Source: Selenomonas ruminantium subsp. lactilytica TAM6421 (GTDB taxonomy: Bacteria; Bacillota; Negativicutes; Selenomonadales; Selenomonadaceae). Taken from it: 64,000 nucleotides of DNA. The translations under genes and the position numbers were made by a program. Under the pieces are notes generated by a model, which saw only the letters and a program-made list of their open reading frames with translations, had not been told where the DNA came from and made no database searches. Shown in pieces: positions 24,683-36,522 of the stretch. The stretch lies in the NCBI RefSeq assembly GCF_000284095.1, contig NC_017068.1, positions 1,922,001 to 1,986,000 on the forward strand, read 5' to 3'. Within the stretch, counting starts at the first letter, position 1; every line of letters begins with the position of its first letter.

Positions 24683-25378
24683 TTATTTTCCGGCCAATTG
24701 TTTCATCGCATCCCTGTCGATGATTTTGATGCAGCCCCGGGAGTTCTTGATCAGGCCTTCCTGATTGAAATACTTCACCAGACGGCTGACCACTTCCCGG
24801 GCGGTACCCATAAAGCGGGCAATCTGCTCATGGGTCAGATGGATTTCCGCTGAACCATTTTTCTCGCTTTCTTCCAATAAGAAGATAGCCAGCCTGCGGT
24901 CAGCCGAGAAGAACAATACCTGCTGCATCTTCCAGAGCATGTCCGACAGACGGCGGGTGGCCATCTGATAGCCATAGCAGCGCACCTGGATGTTGCCATC
25001 GGACAATTTGCGGAAGGTTGGCGATTTGACCAGCAGAACTTCCGTATCTTCCTCGGCATCCACATAGACCTCAAAGGTCAGCGATTCCAGCACGCAGGGT
25101 GCCGACAGGATGCCCACATCATCGGCAAAGAGCCGGTAGAGCGTGACCTCCCGTCCATCCTCGGACATAGTATAGACACGCAGCTGCCCCTTTTTCAACA
25201 GCAGCACACCAATACAATCAAGCGGTCCCTGATGGACGTGCGTCCCCTTAGGATAATGCACGATTTGGGAACCGGCGATCAATATTTCTTTTTCCGCCGC
25301 TGACAGATGCGGCCAAAAGTCAAAGTGATGAATAAACAGATCCACAAATTCTGAAGTCAAATTAGTCCCCTCCCCCAT
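24683..25378 (-). CDS. Crp/Fnr-family transcriptional regulator
   Basis: A 231-residue regulator. Residues ~15-140 form a cyclic-nucleotide-binding-like beta roll ('GVLLLKKGQLRVYTMSEDGREVTLYRLFADDVG'). A linker helix and a winged HTH ('LTHEQIARFMGTAREVVSRLVKYFNQEGLI') follow. There is no N-terminal Cys cluster of Fnr type; Cys residues occur at 'LDCIGV', 'APCVLES' and 'VRCYGY', so redox or haem sensing cannot be excluded. The Crp-type cAMP residues are not evident. It appears monocistronic, and its targets are unknown. Confidence 0.87.
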   Translation of the reverse strand: MGEGTNLTSEFVDLFIHHFDFWPHLSAAEKEILIAGSQIVHYPKGTHVHQGPLDCIGVLLLKKGQLRVYTMSEDGREVTLYRLFADDVGILSAPCVLESLTFEVYVDAEEDTEVLLVKSPTFRKLSDGNIQVRCYGYQMATRRLSDMLWKMQQVLFFSADRRLAIFLLEESEKNGSAEIHLTHEQIARFMGTAREVVSRLVKYFNQEGLIKNSRGCIKIIDRDAMKQLAGK

Positions 25379-25387
25379 TATTTAGGT

Positions 25388-25420
25388 AAAAAAATTGCCC
25401 CCATGAAGGGGGCAACTTTT
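25388..25420 (-). terminator. Terminator after prs
   Basis: Minus-strand TTGCCCCC-TTCAT-GGGGGCAA followed by seven T. It lies between prs and the Crp/Fnr gene and insulates the two. Confidence 0.92.
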
Positions 25421-25446
25421 GCTGTGTTCTTCCCAGTCCCGATATC

Positions 25447-26394
25447 TTAGCGGAAGAGCTGGCTCACAGAGCGATGGCTCTGGATGCGCATGATCACATC
25501 ACCGATAGCATCGGCCAGGGACAGCGTCACGAACTTATCGGACTGCTTCTCCGGCGGCAGCGGAATCGTGTTGGTGATGACCAGCTTTTCAATGCAGGAA
25601 TCATTGATGCGCTGCACAGCCGGATCACTCAGGATAGCATGAGAGCAGGAAGCGAATACGCGCTTTGCGCCCTGCTTTTCGAGAGCCTTAGCACCTTCGC
25701 AGAGAGAACCAGCCGTATCGACGATATCATCGATGATGATGGCCGTCTTGCCCTTTACGTCGCCAATGAGGTTCATGACCTCAGCACAGCCCGGTTTCGG
25801 ACGGCGCTTCTCGATGATGGCAATAGGTGCATGGAGATGGTCAGCCAGTACGCGAGCACGGGTTACGCCACCCAGGTCCGGGGAAACCACAACCACATCA
25901 TCCAACTTCTGGGAGCGGAAATAGTTAGCAATAGTCGGAGCTGCTGCCAGATGATCCACCGGGATATCGAAGAAGCCCTGGATCTGGCCAGCGTGGAGGT
26001 CTACGGTTACAACGCGGGTTACGCCAGCAGTAGTCATGAGGTTGGCTACCAGTTTGGCAGAAATCGGCTCACGGCCGCGGGTCTTGCGGTCCTGACGAGC
26101 GTAAGCGTAGTAGGGAACGACTGCCGTTACGCTGTGAGCGGAAGCGCGCTTGCAGGCATCAGCCATGATCAGCAGTTCCATCAGGTTGTCATTGACCGGA
26201 TAGGAAGTCGGCTGAATGATGAAGATGTCCTTGCCGCGAATGCTTTCGCTGATCATTACCTGAGTTTCACCATTGTTGAAATGACCGACATATGCATCGC
26301 AAAGATTCACGCCGATATGATCAGCGATCTCTTTTGCCAGCTGCGGATTAGCGTTACCGGTCAGGATGCATAAGTTTCCAGTGTCTAAAGCCAT
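25447..26394 (-). CDS. prs: Ribose-phosphate pyrophosphokinase (PRPP synthetase)
   Basis: Makes PRPP from ribose-5-phosphate and ATP, feeding nucleotide, NAD, His and Trp synthesis. It has about 315 residues. '[19 protein letters not shown]', '[23 protein letters not shown]', '[21 protein letters not shown]' (ATP site), '[19 protein letters not shown]' and the PRPP loop '[14 protein letters not shown]' identify a class I enzyme. The ATG at 26394 is used, with GGAGG upstream; codons before it belong to the leader. It follows glmU, the common glmU-prs order, but has its own likely promoter and a palindrome in its leader. Confidence 0.97.
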   Translation of the reverse strand: MALDTGNLCILTGNANPQLAKEIADHIGVNLCDAYVGHFNNGETQVMISESIRGKDIFIIQPTSYPVNDNLMELLIMADACKRASAHSVTAVVPYYAYARQDRKTRGREPISAKLVANLMTTAGVTRVVTVDLHAGQIQGFFDIPVDHLAAAPTIANYFRSQKLDDVVVVSPDLGGVTRARVLADHLHAPIAIIEKRRPKPGCAEVMNLIGDVKGKTAIIIDDIVDTAGSLCEGAKALEKQGAKRVFASCSHAILSDPAVQRINDSCIEKLVITNTIPLPPEKQSDKFVTLSLADAIGDVIMRIQSHRSVSQLFR

Positions 26395-26447
26395 TTTGTA
26401 AAAGTCCTCCAAATCTTTCTTTTCCTAAAAGTTAACACATCTTGGGG

Positions 26448-26465
26448 AAGTGACACATGTCACTT
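26448..26465. promoter_or_regulatory. Palindrome in the prs leader
   Basis: AAGTGACA-CA-TGTCACTT, an 18-bp near-perfect palindrome about 55 bp before the prs start. A possible minus-strand promoter (TTATGT-16-TATACT) lies just upstream, so the palindrome would sit near +20, an operator-like position. The regulator is unknown. Confidence 0.45.
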
Positions 26466-26542
26466 TCTATCTACAACAGTATAGCACTGTTTGTATTTTA
26501 CATAAAGCCCTTATTTATGATTGTTTAGGCAATTATTATACT

Positions 26543-27907
26543 TTATTTGCGCTTGTCAGCCCAGCCTTCAATATTTTTCTGACGAGCGCGGGCAATTGCC
26601 AGGGTATCCTTCGGCACCGTCTTGGTGATGGTGGAGCCAGCGCCGATATAAGCGCCATCTTCTACTTCTACCGGTGCAACCAGGTTGGAGTTGCAGCCCA
26701 CGAAGGCATCGTTGCCGATCTTCGTGCGGAACTTGGTCTTGCCATCGTAGTTGACCGTAATCGTGCCGCAGCCCATGTTGACGCCGGAGCCCATATCCGT
26801 ATCGCCGATATAGGACAGATGCGGCAGCTTGGAACCTTCGCCAATGACGGAGTTCTTGACTTCCACGAAGTTGCCCATCTTGACGCCGGCCATCAGATGG
26901 GAGTCCGGACGGATATGGTTGAACTGGCCGAGGATCACGCCATCATCGATCACGCAGTCATGGTAGTAACCGAACTGGCCCATGACCTTGTTACCCATCT
27001 TGACATCCTGCAGGCGGACGCAGGGGCCCACTTCGCAATCTTCGCCAATCACGGTGTTGCCTTCGATCCAGGTCTGGGGATAGATAACCGTATCGCGGCC
27101 AATCTTCACGTCACAGTCCACATAGGTGGTATCCGGATCCATGATGGTCACGCCTTCTGCCATAAGCTCTTCATTCTTGCGGCGGCGCAGGATCTTCTCA
27201 GCGCCGGAAAGCTGCAGGCGGGAGTTGATGCCCAAGGTGGATTCATAATCGTCAGCAGCTACAGCCCAGATCTTTTCGCCCTGTTTCTGGAGAATTTCCA
27301 GCACATCCGGCAGATAGTATTCGCCCTGAGCGTTGTCGTTGGTAACCTGCTGGAGGGACGCAAAGAGTGCACGGGCATCAAAGCAATAGATGCCGGAATT
27401 GACTTCCTTGACTTCGCGTTCTGCATCCGTAGCATCCTTGTGCTCCACAATCTTGAGCACGCTGCCGTCTTCGGCACGGATGATGCGGCCATAACCCGTG
27501 GCATCCGGCATAATAGCCGTCAGCACCGTGGCCTTGGCCTGAGCTTCCACATGGGACTCGTAGAGCTTCTTGAGCAGGTCGCCCGTCAAAAGCGGCGTAT
27601 CGCCGCAGAGTACCATGACCGTCCCCTGTTCATCTTTCAGCAGGTCAGCGGTCTGCAGCACGGCATGACCCGTGCCCAGCTGTTCCTTCTGCTCAGCAAA
27701 TTCTGCCTGCGCACCCAGAGCTTCACGGACAGCCTCGCCGCCGAAACCGGTAACCACGATATTGCGCTTAGCACCAGCAGCCTTGGCCGCATCGATAACA
27801 TGCTGGACCATGGACTTGCCGGCTGCCTTATGCAGGACCTTCGGGAGTTTGGACTTCATGCGAGTGCCCTTGCCTGCGGCAAGGATTACAGTTACTAAAT
27901 CTGACAT
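26543..27907 (-). CDS. glmU: Bifunctional GlcN-1-P acetyltransferase / GlcNAc-1-P uridyltransferase
   Basis: GlmU makes UDP-GlcNAc for peptidoglycan and LPS. It has 454 residues. The N-terminal pyrophosphorylase domain has 'VILAAGKGTRMKSKLPKVLHKAAGK' across residues ~7-31, 'LGTGHAV' and 'VLCGDTPLL'. The C-terminal left-handed beta helix of hexapeptide repeats carries 'FGYYHDCVIDDGVI', 'SYIGDTDMGSGVNMGCGTI' and 'NYDGKTK' of the acetyltransferase site. It lies 20 bp after a GntR gene at the end of a long minus-strand gene series. Confidence 0.97.
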   Translation of the reverse strand: MSDLVTVILAAGKGTRMKSKLPKVLHKAAGKSMVQHVIDAAKAAGAKRNIVVTGFGGEAVREALGAQAEFAEQKEQLGTGHAVLQTADLLKDEQGTVMVLCGDTPLLTGDLLKKLYESHVEAQAKATVLTAIMPDATGYGRIIRAEDGSVLKIVEHKDATDAEREVKEVNSGIYCFDARALFASLQQVTNDNAQGEYYLPDVLEILQKQGEKIWAVAADDYESTLGINSRLQLSGAEKILRRRKNEELMAEGVTIMDPDTTYVDCDVKIGRDTVIYPQTWIEGNTVIGEDCEVGPCVRLQDVKMGNKVMGQFGYYHDCVIDDGVILGQFNHIRPDSHLMAGVKMGNFVEVKNSVIGEGSKLPHLSYIGDTDMGSGVNMGCGTITVNYDGKTKFRTKIGNDAFVGCNSNLVAPVEVEDGAYIGAGSTITKTVPKDTLAIARARQKNIEGWADKRK

Positions 27908-27927
27908 CGTTCTATGTCTCCTTAAAT

Positions 27928-28638
27928 TTATTTCTTGCTTTTCTTTTCTGCTTTTTTCTGATTCTCCATGGCTTCCATGGCTTTAAGCAAGGTTTTTTCT
28001 GAGTTTTCCATATGGAGTTCCGCCGCCTTGCTGGCGCTCTTGCGGTCACCGTTGGCAATGGCCTCCACGATTTTCTTATGCTCTTCCAGCGTCTCTTCCA
28101 GGCGGCCCGGATAGGACATGGACAGGGTGCGGAAACGCGTCAACTGGTCGCGCAGATTCGAGATGATTCCCACCAGCCGCTCATTGCGGGCGGCATGATA
28201 CATGGTATCGTGGAACTCAATATCGGTTTCCACGATTTTCTCGATGTTGCCGTCCTTGATATAACCGCCAATAATCACCAACAGACGCTGCAGATGCTCC
28301 AGCTCATCATCCGTGATATGGTCCGCCGCCAGTCCGTTGGACAGAGATTCCAACGCCGTGCGGATCTCAAAGATCTCATTGATATCCCGGATGGACATGC
28401 TGGCCACATAGGTACCCCGACGGGGCATCATCACCACATAGCCCTCCAATTCCAACTTGCGGCTGGCCTCCCGCACCGGTGTGCGGCTGACCCCCAGTTC
28501 CTCAGCCAGCTGGATTTCCATAATGCGTTCACCAGGCTTCAATATGCCATTGCGAATGGCCTCCCGCAGGGATTCGCACACCACTTCCCGCAAAGGCTGG
28601 TAGCTGTCAAGTTTAATCGGAGCTAATCTGTTCTTCAT
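27928..28638 (-). CDS. GntR-family regulator with FCD domain (FadR subfamily)
   Basis: A 236-residue regulator. The N-terminal winged HTH 'ESLREAIRNGILKPGERIME' and 'LAEELGVSRTPVREASRKLELEGYV' (about 20-75) is GntR type. The C-terminal helical FCD effector domain (about 95-220) has the metal-binding pattern Asp in 'ETDIEFHDTMYHAARN' and His in 'EEHKKIVEAI' and 'ELHMEN'. FCD regulators often sense small organic acids. It is embedded between ispE and glmU, so its target is not obvious from context. The C-terminus is a Lys-rich tail. Confidence 0.9.
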   Translation of the reverse strand: MKNRLAPIKLDSYQPLREVVCESLREAIRNGILKPGERIMEIQLAEELGVSRTPVREASRKLELEGYVVMMPRRGTYVASMSIRDINEIFEIRTALESLSNGLAADHITDDELEHLQRLLVIIGGYIKDGNIEKIVETDIEFHDTMYHAARNERLVGIISNLRDQLTRFRTLSMSYPGRLEETLEEHKKIVEAIANGDRKSASKAAELHMENSEKTLLKAMEAMENQKKAEKKSKK

Positions 28639-28661
28639 ATAGGCCTACCTCTTTTGTAAAA

Positions 28662-29531
28662 TCATGCTTTCATGCGGTTCATCTGAAAAGTACGCGTAAC
28701 AAAAACATCGGCATTGGTTTCCCGACGCAGGACATTGGCAATGGCCTCTGCCTGTTCCCGACTGCGCGCCAGGCCAAAGACAGTCGGGCCGCTGCCGGAC
28801 ATCATGCTGGCCATAGCGCCGTTTTCCAGCATCATCTCTTTGTATGCCGCAATCACATCATACTTTTTAATAGTAACACTTTCCAGCACATTACACAATA
28901 ACCCCGCCACGGCTTTTCGATTCTTATGAGCTATGGCGCGCTGGATGGCCTCATTGTCCGGATGGGCTTCAGCGCCCTGCTCATCATAATTCTGATAAGC
29001 CCAGGCCGTGGATACGGAGATGCGGGGTTTAGCCAGTACCACCCAGGTCTCCGGCATATCGGCAAGGCGCGTGAGGACTTCTCCTCGGCCCGTGGCCAAC
29101 ATGGTGCCGCCCATGATGCAGAAGGGGATATCCGAGCCCAGCTGCGCGCCCAGCTCGCAGAGCTTTTTCTGGGACAAGCCGAGATCGTAGAGCTCATTCA
29201 TGCCCTTGAGCACCGCAGCCGCGTCTGCACTGCCGCCGGCGAGCCCTGCCGCCACTGGAATGCGCTTGATGAGCTCGATGCGCACACCGCCTGCCAGCTT
29301 GAATTCTTCCTGCATCAATGCCGCCGCCCGCCAAGCCAGATTTTTCTCATCGGCCTTGAGCCAGGGGACATTGATGGTCAGTTCAATGCCCGCTTCGATT
29401 TTCTCCAGGGATAAGGTATCATGCAGGCCAATGGACTGCATGACCATGGATACCTCATGGAACCCATCCTCGCGCTTGCCCAAAATATCCAGCGTCAGAT
29501 TGATCTTGGCATTTGCCTCAACTGTTACCAT
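28662..29531 (-). CDS. ispE: 4-diphosphocytidyl-2-C-methyl-D-erythritol kinase
   Basis: A GHMP kinase of the MEP isoprenoid pathway that phosphorylates CDP-methylerythritol. It has 289 residues. 'ANAKINLTLDILGKREDGFHEVSMVMQSI' blocks, the glycine-rich loop 'RIPVAAGLAGGSADAAAVL' and 'MSGSGPTVFGL' are diagnostic. GGAG lies eight bases before the start. It is 22 bp after the M18 aminopeptidase gene in the operon. Confidence 0.96.
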   Translation of the reverse strand: MVTVEANAKINLTLDILGKREDGFHEVSMVMQSIGLHDTLSLEKIEAGIELTINVPWLKADEKNLAWRAAALMQEEFKLAGGVRIELIKRIPVAAGLAGGSADAAAVLKGMNELYDLGLSQKKLCELGAQLGSDIPFCIMGGTMLATGRGEVLTRLADMPETWVVLAKPRISVSTAWAYQNYDEQGAEAHPDNEAIQRAIAHKNRKAVAGLLCNVLESVTIKKYDVIAAYKEMMLENGAMASMMSGSGPTVFGLARSREQAEAIANVLRRETNADVFVTRTFQMNRMKA

Positions 29532-29553
29532 CGTTCACTCTCCATCTCATGCC

Positions 29554-30942
29554 TCAGGCTTCCTGCAGGAAAGCCATATAGCCCTTCTTCACTTCGTATA
29601 CGTCAATCTTGCTGGTGACTTCCCAGGGTGCGTGCATGCTCATAACGCCTACGCCGCTGTCAATCACCTGCATACCATAAAGGCTCATGATATAGGCAAT
29701 GGTGCCGCCGCCGCCCAAGTCCACCTTGCCCAGCTCGGCCAGCTGATAATGCACGTTGTGCTTATCCATCATGGTGCGCAGCTCGCCCAGATACTCGGCG
29801 TTGGCATCATTGGAGCCGGATTTGCCCCGGGCACCGGTAAACTTGTTGAATACCATGCCCTTGCCCAGGTACGCCACATTCTTCTTGTCATAAGCGCTGG
29901 CATAGAGAGCATCATAAGCGCTGGAAACATCAGAGGAGAGCATCTTGCAGTTGGCCAGCAGGCGGCGCAGGCCTAATTCGCTATAAGCACCGCAGGCATT
30001 CATGACCTCTGCCACGGTGTTCTCAAAGAAACGGGACTGCATGCCCGTGGCGCCTACGCTGCCGATTTCTTCCTTGTCTACCAGCAGGCAGCAGGCCGTG
30101 CGCTTGACGTCCTTCATCTCCAGCATGGCCCGCAGGGAAGTATAGGAGCAGACACGGTCATCCTGACCATAAGCCAGGATCATGCTGCGGTCAAAGCCCA
30201 GTTCCCGGGCCTTGCCAGCCGGCACCAGTGCAAGCTCTGCAGACTGGAAATCCGCTTCTTCGAGATCATACTTGTCCTTGATGAGTTTGAGGACGCCCTC
30301 TTTGACACTTTCCTTGTCATCCTTTTTCAGGGGATAGTTGCCCACGAGGATATCGAGATTTTCCCCTTCGATGACCTTAGCGGCATTCTTCTTCATCTGC
30401 TCCTGGGAAAGATGGATCAAAAGATCCGTCACGCAGAATACCGGATCATTCTCGTCCTCGCCAATGCAGATCTCTACCAAAGAGCCATCCTTCTTGGCCA
30501 CCACACCATGCAGGGCCAGGGGCAGGGTTACCCACTGATACTTCTTGATGCCGCCATAGTAATGGGTGTCAAGATAAGCAAGGCCGCCATCTTCATACAG
30601 CGGGTTCTGCTTAACATCCAGACGGCAGGTGTCGATATGAGCGCCCAGGATATTCATGCCCTGTTCCAAAGGCTCCGTGCCGATATTGAAGAGCACGATA
30701 GCCTTCTCCATATTCACGGCATAGACCTTGGCACCCGCCGCAAGTTGCTCGCCGCTCTTGATGATATCCGCCAGATTGCGGTAACCGGCAGCTTCTGCCT
30801 GTTTGATTGCCTCTTTAACACTTTCCCGCTCCGTCTTGCAATTGGTCAGAAATTCCCGGTAGCCCTTGTTGAGTTCTTCCAGTTCCTGCTTTTCCGCCTC
30901 GCTGTACTGACTCCAGATGGAGTCTTTCTTTTCTTCGCTCAT
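29554..30942 (-). CDS. M18-family aminopeptidase
   Basis: A ~462-residue metallo-aminopeptidase of family M18, which cuts acidic or hydrophobic N-terminal residues from peptides in the cytoplasm. The binuclear metal residues are visible in 'LGAHIDTCRLD' (HxD), 'LLVDKEEIGSVGATGMQSRF' (Glu pair), 'SSDVSSAYDALY' (Asp) and 'SMHAPWEVTSKIDVYE' (His). It resembles the larger ApeB-like bacterial members. The ATG at 30942 has AGAGGTG upstream. It starts immediately before the dusB stop region, implying coupling. Confidence 0.9.
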   Translation of the reverse strand: MSEEKKDSIWSQYSEAEKQELEELNKGYREFLTNCKTERESVKEAIKQAEAAGYRNLADIIKSGEQLAAGAKVYAVNMEKAIVLFNIGTEPLEQGMNILGAHIDTCRLDVKQNPLYEDGGLAYLDTHYYGGIKKYQWVTLPLALHGVVAKKDGSLVEICIGEDENDPVFCVTDLLIHLSQEQMKKNAAKVIEGENLDILVGNYPLKKDDKESVKEGVLKLIKDKYDLEEADFQSAELALVPAGKARELGFDRSMILAYGQDDRVCSYTSLRAMLEMKDVKRTACCLLVDKEEIGSVGATGMQSRFFENTVAEVMNACGAYSELGLRRLLANCKMLSSDVSSAYDALYASAYDKKNVAYLGKGMVFNKFTGARGKSGSNDANAEYLGELRTMMDKHNVHYQLAELGKVDLGGGGTIAYIMSLYGMQVIDSGVGVMSMHAPWEVTSKIDVYEVKKGYMAFLQEA

Positions 30943-30944
30943 AT

Positions 30945-31916
30945 TCACACCTCTAATAGATATTCATTGATGATATCGATAAAATCCTGCCGCTTCTCGG
31001 CATGATTGAATTTGTCCCTGAGGATTGCACCATGAGTGATGCCTCTGGTATACCAGGTGGCATGCTTGCGCATTTCCCTTGGGCCGATATAGTCGCCCTT
31101 GTACTTCAGCAGCAGATCCAGATGGCGCACGATGACCTCCGCCCGCTCCTGCATGGAAGGTTGGGGCAGGATTTCGCCGGTCCGGAGGTAATGGGTCAGC
31201 CGCTTGAATATCCAGGGATTTCCCTGCGCCCCACGGCCGATCATCACACCGTCCGCGCCGGTAACCTCCAGGATTTTCTTCAAGTCCTGACAGGTGCGCA
31301 CATCGCCATTGGCAATCACCGGCACCTTGACGGCTTTCTTGACTTCCGCGATGATATTCCAATCGGCATTGCCACTATAGAACTGCTCTCTTGTGCGGCC
31401 ATGGACGGCAATGGCATCAACGCCGGCTGCTTCCGCAATCCTGGCGATTTCCAGCACATTGACATGGTCGTCATCCCAGCCCTTGCGCATCTTGACCGTC
31501 ACGGGCATCTTGACCGCCTTGCGGATGGCTGACAGGATTTCGTAGACCTTATCTGGAGCCAGCATCAGAGCTGAACCCTCACCATTCTTGACGATTTTCG
31601 GCGCGGGACAGCCCATATTGAAATCGAGGATATCTGCCGTTCCCAATTCCTCCACATATTTCGCCGCCTCCGCCGCCATATCCGGCGAATTGGCAAAAAG
31701 CTGCATGGCCAAAGGACGCTCTCCCGGTTCCGATTCCAGCATGGTCAAGGTGCGCTCATTGCGGTAATGAATGCCCTGACAGCTGACCATTTCCGCATAG
31801 CAGAGGGGGCAGCCCATATCATGGGCGATAATGCGATAAGCCGTATCCGTAACCCCGGCCATGGGCGCTAAAAACACCGGCGCATCAAAGGTAAAGTTTC
31901 CGATTTTCATGGTCAT
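30945..31916 (-). CDS. dusB: tRNA-dihydrouridine synthase
   Basis: A 323-residue FMN enzyme that reduces uridine in the tRNA D-loop. 'PVFLAPMAGVTDTAYR' at the start, 'DILDFNMGCPAPKIVKNGEGSAL' with the catalytic Cys, 'VTVKMRKGWDD', 'AIAVHGRTREQFYSGNADW', 'VIANGDV' and 'GVMIGRGAQGNPWIF' are DusB-type. The start codon lies inside the coupling zone just after coaX. The fis partner found in Proteobacteria is absent, as expected. Confidence 0.95.
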   Translation of the reverse strand: MTMKIGNFTFDAPVFLAPMAGVTDTAYRIIAHDMGCPLCYAEMVSCQGIHYRNERTLTMLESEPGERPLAMQLFANSPDMAAEAAKYVEELGTADILDFNMGCPAPKIVKNGEGSALMLAPDKVYEILSAIRKAVKMPVTVKMRKGWDDDHVNVLEIARIAEAAGVDAIAVHGRTREQFYSGNADWNIIAEVKKAVKVPVIANGDVRTCQDLKKILEVTGADGVMIGRGAQGNPWIFKRLTHYLRTGEILPQPSMQERAEVIVRHLDLLLKYKGDYIGPREMRKHATWYTRGITHGAILRDKFNHAEKRQDFIDIINEYLLEV

Positions 31917-31918
31917 GC

Positions 31919-32713
31919 TCAGGCGTTCCTCTCGGCAGGTTCCCGCTTATCTGCATTGCGCTCATAAAGGGCCTGCAGACCGGTCAGTGTCAGGAAGTGG
32001 TCGACCTTGTCAATGGTGGCCGACTCCTTGGCAATCATGCGGGCCAGACCGCCTGTCGCGATAACCTTCATCTCCTTGCCATACTCCGCCTTGATGCGGC
32101 GCACGACTTCGTCAATCTGCCCCACATAGCCGAAGATGATGCCCGCCTGCATACCCTGAATGGTGTTGCGGCAGATGATCTGCTTGGGCGGCACCAGTTC
32201 GATACGGGGCAGCTGGGCCGCCGTCTGGAACAGGGCGTCAGCACTGGTGCCGATACCGGGAGCAATGACGCCGCCCATAAAGTCGCCATCATCCCCCACC
32301 ACATCATAGGTGGTAGCGGTACCGATATCGATGACGATCAATGGGCCGCCATACTGTTCATAGGCACCTACCACATTGACGATACGGTCGGCACCGATGG
32401 CCCGGGGATTCTCATAATGGAGCTTGATGCCTGTCTTGATGCCGGGCCCTACCACCAGCGGTTTCAGATGGAAGTAACGCTCACACATCTTGACCAAAGG
32501 CACCACCAAAGGTGGCACAACGGACGAAATGATGATGGCATGGATGTCGCTCATGCTGATGCCCTGATAGCGGAACAGATCATTCATCAGCATGCCGTAC
32601 TCGTCCCCGGTCTTCTGACGATCCGTGGAAATACGCCAATGCTTCATCAACTTCTTGCCTTCATAGGTTCCCATGACAATATTGGTATTGCCAATATCCA
32701 AAACTAATAACAA
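31919..32713 (-). CDS. coaX: Type III pantothenate kinase
   Basis: CoaX phosphorylates pantothenate, the first step of CoA synthesis, and is insensitive to CoA feedback. It has 264 residues. 'VLDIGNTNIVMGTYEGKKL' (phosphate loop), 'IIISSVVPPL', 'GADRIVNVVGAY', 'IVIDIGTATTYDVV' and 'GGVIAPGIGTSADALF' are diagnostic of the ASKHA-fold type III enzyme. It follows birA by 29 bp, the usual birA-coaX pair of Firmicutes. Confidence 0.96.
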   Translation of the reverse strand: MLLVLDIGNTNIVMGTYEGKKLMKHWRISTDRQKTGDEYGMLMNDLFRYQGISMSDIHAIIISSVVPPLVVPLVKMCERYFHLKPLVVGPGIKTGIKLHYENPRAIGADRIVNVVGAYEQYGGPLIVIDIGTATTYDVVGDDGDFMGGVIAPGIGTSADALFQTAAQLPRIELVPPKQIICRNTIQGMQAGIIFGYVGQIDEVVRRIKAEYGKEMKVIATGGLARMIAKESATIDKVDHFLTLTGLQALYERNADKREPAERNA

Positions 32714-32742
32714 AGGATTATCCTCCTAGATAACAAATAAAA

Positions 32743-33729
32743 CTACCATTTACCGCTCTGGGGACGAATGGATACATCCCCAGCCAGAACACGCTGGCGT
32801 CCCGTTTCCGTATCCACCAGCAAAGCGCCGTCATCATCGATATCCACAGCCTTGCCGGTATAGACCTCGCCATCCCGCACGCCGATGACCTTGACTTCCT
32901 GTCCCAGAGTGATGTTGTACTGACGCCACTCCGCCAAAACAGGCGCAAAGCCATCACGCTGCACCTTGGCATACAGATCGTCCATGGCCCGGAGCACCGC
33001 CTGGAAGAACTTCACCCGGGGAAGTTTCTCCCCCTTCATAATGCTCAGGGACGTAGCCACGTCACGGATATCCTCAGGGAAATCTGACGCGTCAATATTC
33101 ACATTGATGCCTGTGCCAATGACAATATAATTGATGCCATCCATCTCGGCACTCATTTCCGTCAAAATGCCCACGAGCTTCTTATTGTCAAACAGCAGAT
33201 CATTGGGCCATTTGATGCCCGGCTTGAGCCCGAATTCCGTCATGGCCCGAGCCACAGCCACCGCCGCCATCAGGGTGCACTTAGGCGCCTCCTGGGGCAG
33301 GAATTTAGGCCGCAGGATAACGGAAAACCAAATGCCCTTCCCCTTGGGGGAGAAGAACTTGCGCTCTAAACGCCCCTTGCCGCCGGTCTGACATTCAGCC
33401 ACCACCACCGTGCCCTCTACGGCGCCTTCACGGGCCAGCCGCTTGGCTTCATTATTGGTGGAGTCGATCTCCTCATGGCAGATGATTTTTTTCCCGATCA
33501 CCTGGGTTGCCAAACCATTATTGATCTCCCCGGCCAGCAGGGCATCCGGAGCCACCCGCAGGCTGTAGCCGCTGCGGGCATGGCTCTCGATCTCATAGCC
33601 CTGCGCCCGCATTTCCTTGATATGCTTCCAGACTGCCGTCCGGGAAACCCCCAGACGATCCGCAATCTCCTCGCCGGATATATATGTATCTCCTGCATTG
33701 CGCAGGATCTCCAGAATCTTGTTACGCAA
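32743..33729 (-). CDS. birA: Bifunctional biotin ligase / biotin-operon repressor
   Basis: A 328-residue BirA with an N-terminal winged HTH (residues ~1-60, 'ISGEEIADRLGVSRTAVWKHIKEMRAQGY') plus a ligase core ('EEIDSTNNEAKRLA', 'VVAECQTGGKGRLERKF' GRGR-like loop, 'GIKWPNDLL', 'GTGINVN') and a C-terminal SH3-like cap. It biotinylates carboxylase carriers and represses biotin genes. The start is a TTG at 33729, seven bases after AAGGGGG. An orphan biotin carboxylase lies at 47.9 kb. Confidence 0.95.
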   Translation of the reverse strand: MRNKILEILRNAGDTYISGEEIADRLGVSRTAVWKHIKEMRAQGYEIESHARSGYSLRVAPDALLAGEINNGLATQVIGKKIICHEEIDSTNNEAKRLAREGAVEGTVVVAECQTGGKGRLERKFFSPKGKGIWFSVILRPKFLPQEAPKCTLMAAVAVARAMTEFGLKPGIKWPNDLLFDNKKLVGILTEMSAEMDGINYIVIGTGINVNIDASDFPEDIRDVATSLSIMKGEKLPRVKFFQAVLRAMDDLYAKVQRDGFAPVLAEWRQYNITLGQEVKVIGVRDGEVYTGKAVDIDDDGALLVDTETGRQRVLAGDVSIRPQSGKW

Positions 33730-33802
33730 CAGCCCGCCCCCTTGGAAAAATTTACATACTTCTTTATTATAGCGCTAGAACTGCCGTTGCGCCACAAAAA
33801 AA

Positions 33803-33832
33803 TTGACCGGTCAATCCTGACTGACCGGTCAA
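33803..33832 (-). terminator. Terminator after clpB built from two TGACCGGTCA palindromes
   Basis: Minus-strand TTGACCGGTCAG-TCAGGA-TTGACCGGTCAA followed by TTTTTTT, 12 bp after the clpB stop. Each arm is itself a 10-bp palindrome. The same design recurs after rubredoxin. Confidence 0.85.
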
Positions 33833-33843
33833 ACTCCATTTAC

Positions 33844-36417
<2,574 letters not shown>

Positions 36418-36464
36418 AATGTATTCCTCCGTAACTTCGCGGTTAAGTTTCATCTTCAAGTTCT

Positions 36465-36492
36465 ATTATACAGGATAAGGTCAAAAAGTCAA
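36465..36492 (-). promoter_or_regulatory. Promoter of clpB
   Basis: Minus-strand TTGACT (36487-36492), 16 bp, perfect TATAAT (36465-36470). The -35 box lies inside the left arm of the inverted repeat at 36477-36517. Confidence 0.7.
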
Positions 36493-36517
36493 ATACTATT
36501 TCTGACTTTTTGACCTT
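36477..36517. promoter_or_regulatory. Inverted repeat over the clpB promoter (heat-shock operator candidate)
   Basis: Perfect 15-bp arms AAGGTCAAAAAGTCA and TGACTTTTTGACCTT are separated by 11 bp. The GGTCAAA heptad recalls the CtsR operator. However, the two GTCAAA units are spaced by eight rather than ten bases, so it is not a canonical CtsR box. It also sits upstream of the divergent gene at 36584. Confidence 0.55.
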
Positions 36518-36522
36518 AAACC

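Noticed and set aside
36477-36517. Canonical CtsR or CIRCE operator at clpB
   Set aside because: GGTCAAA is present but the tandem spacing is eight rather than ten bases, and the CIRCE arms (TTAGCACTC) are absent.
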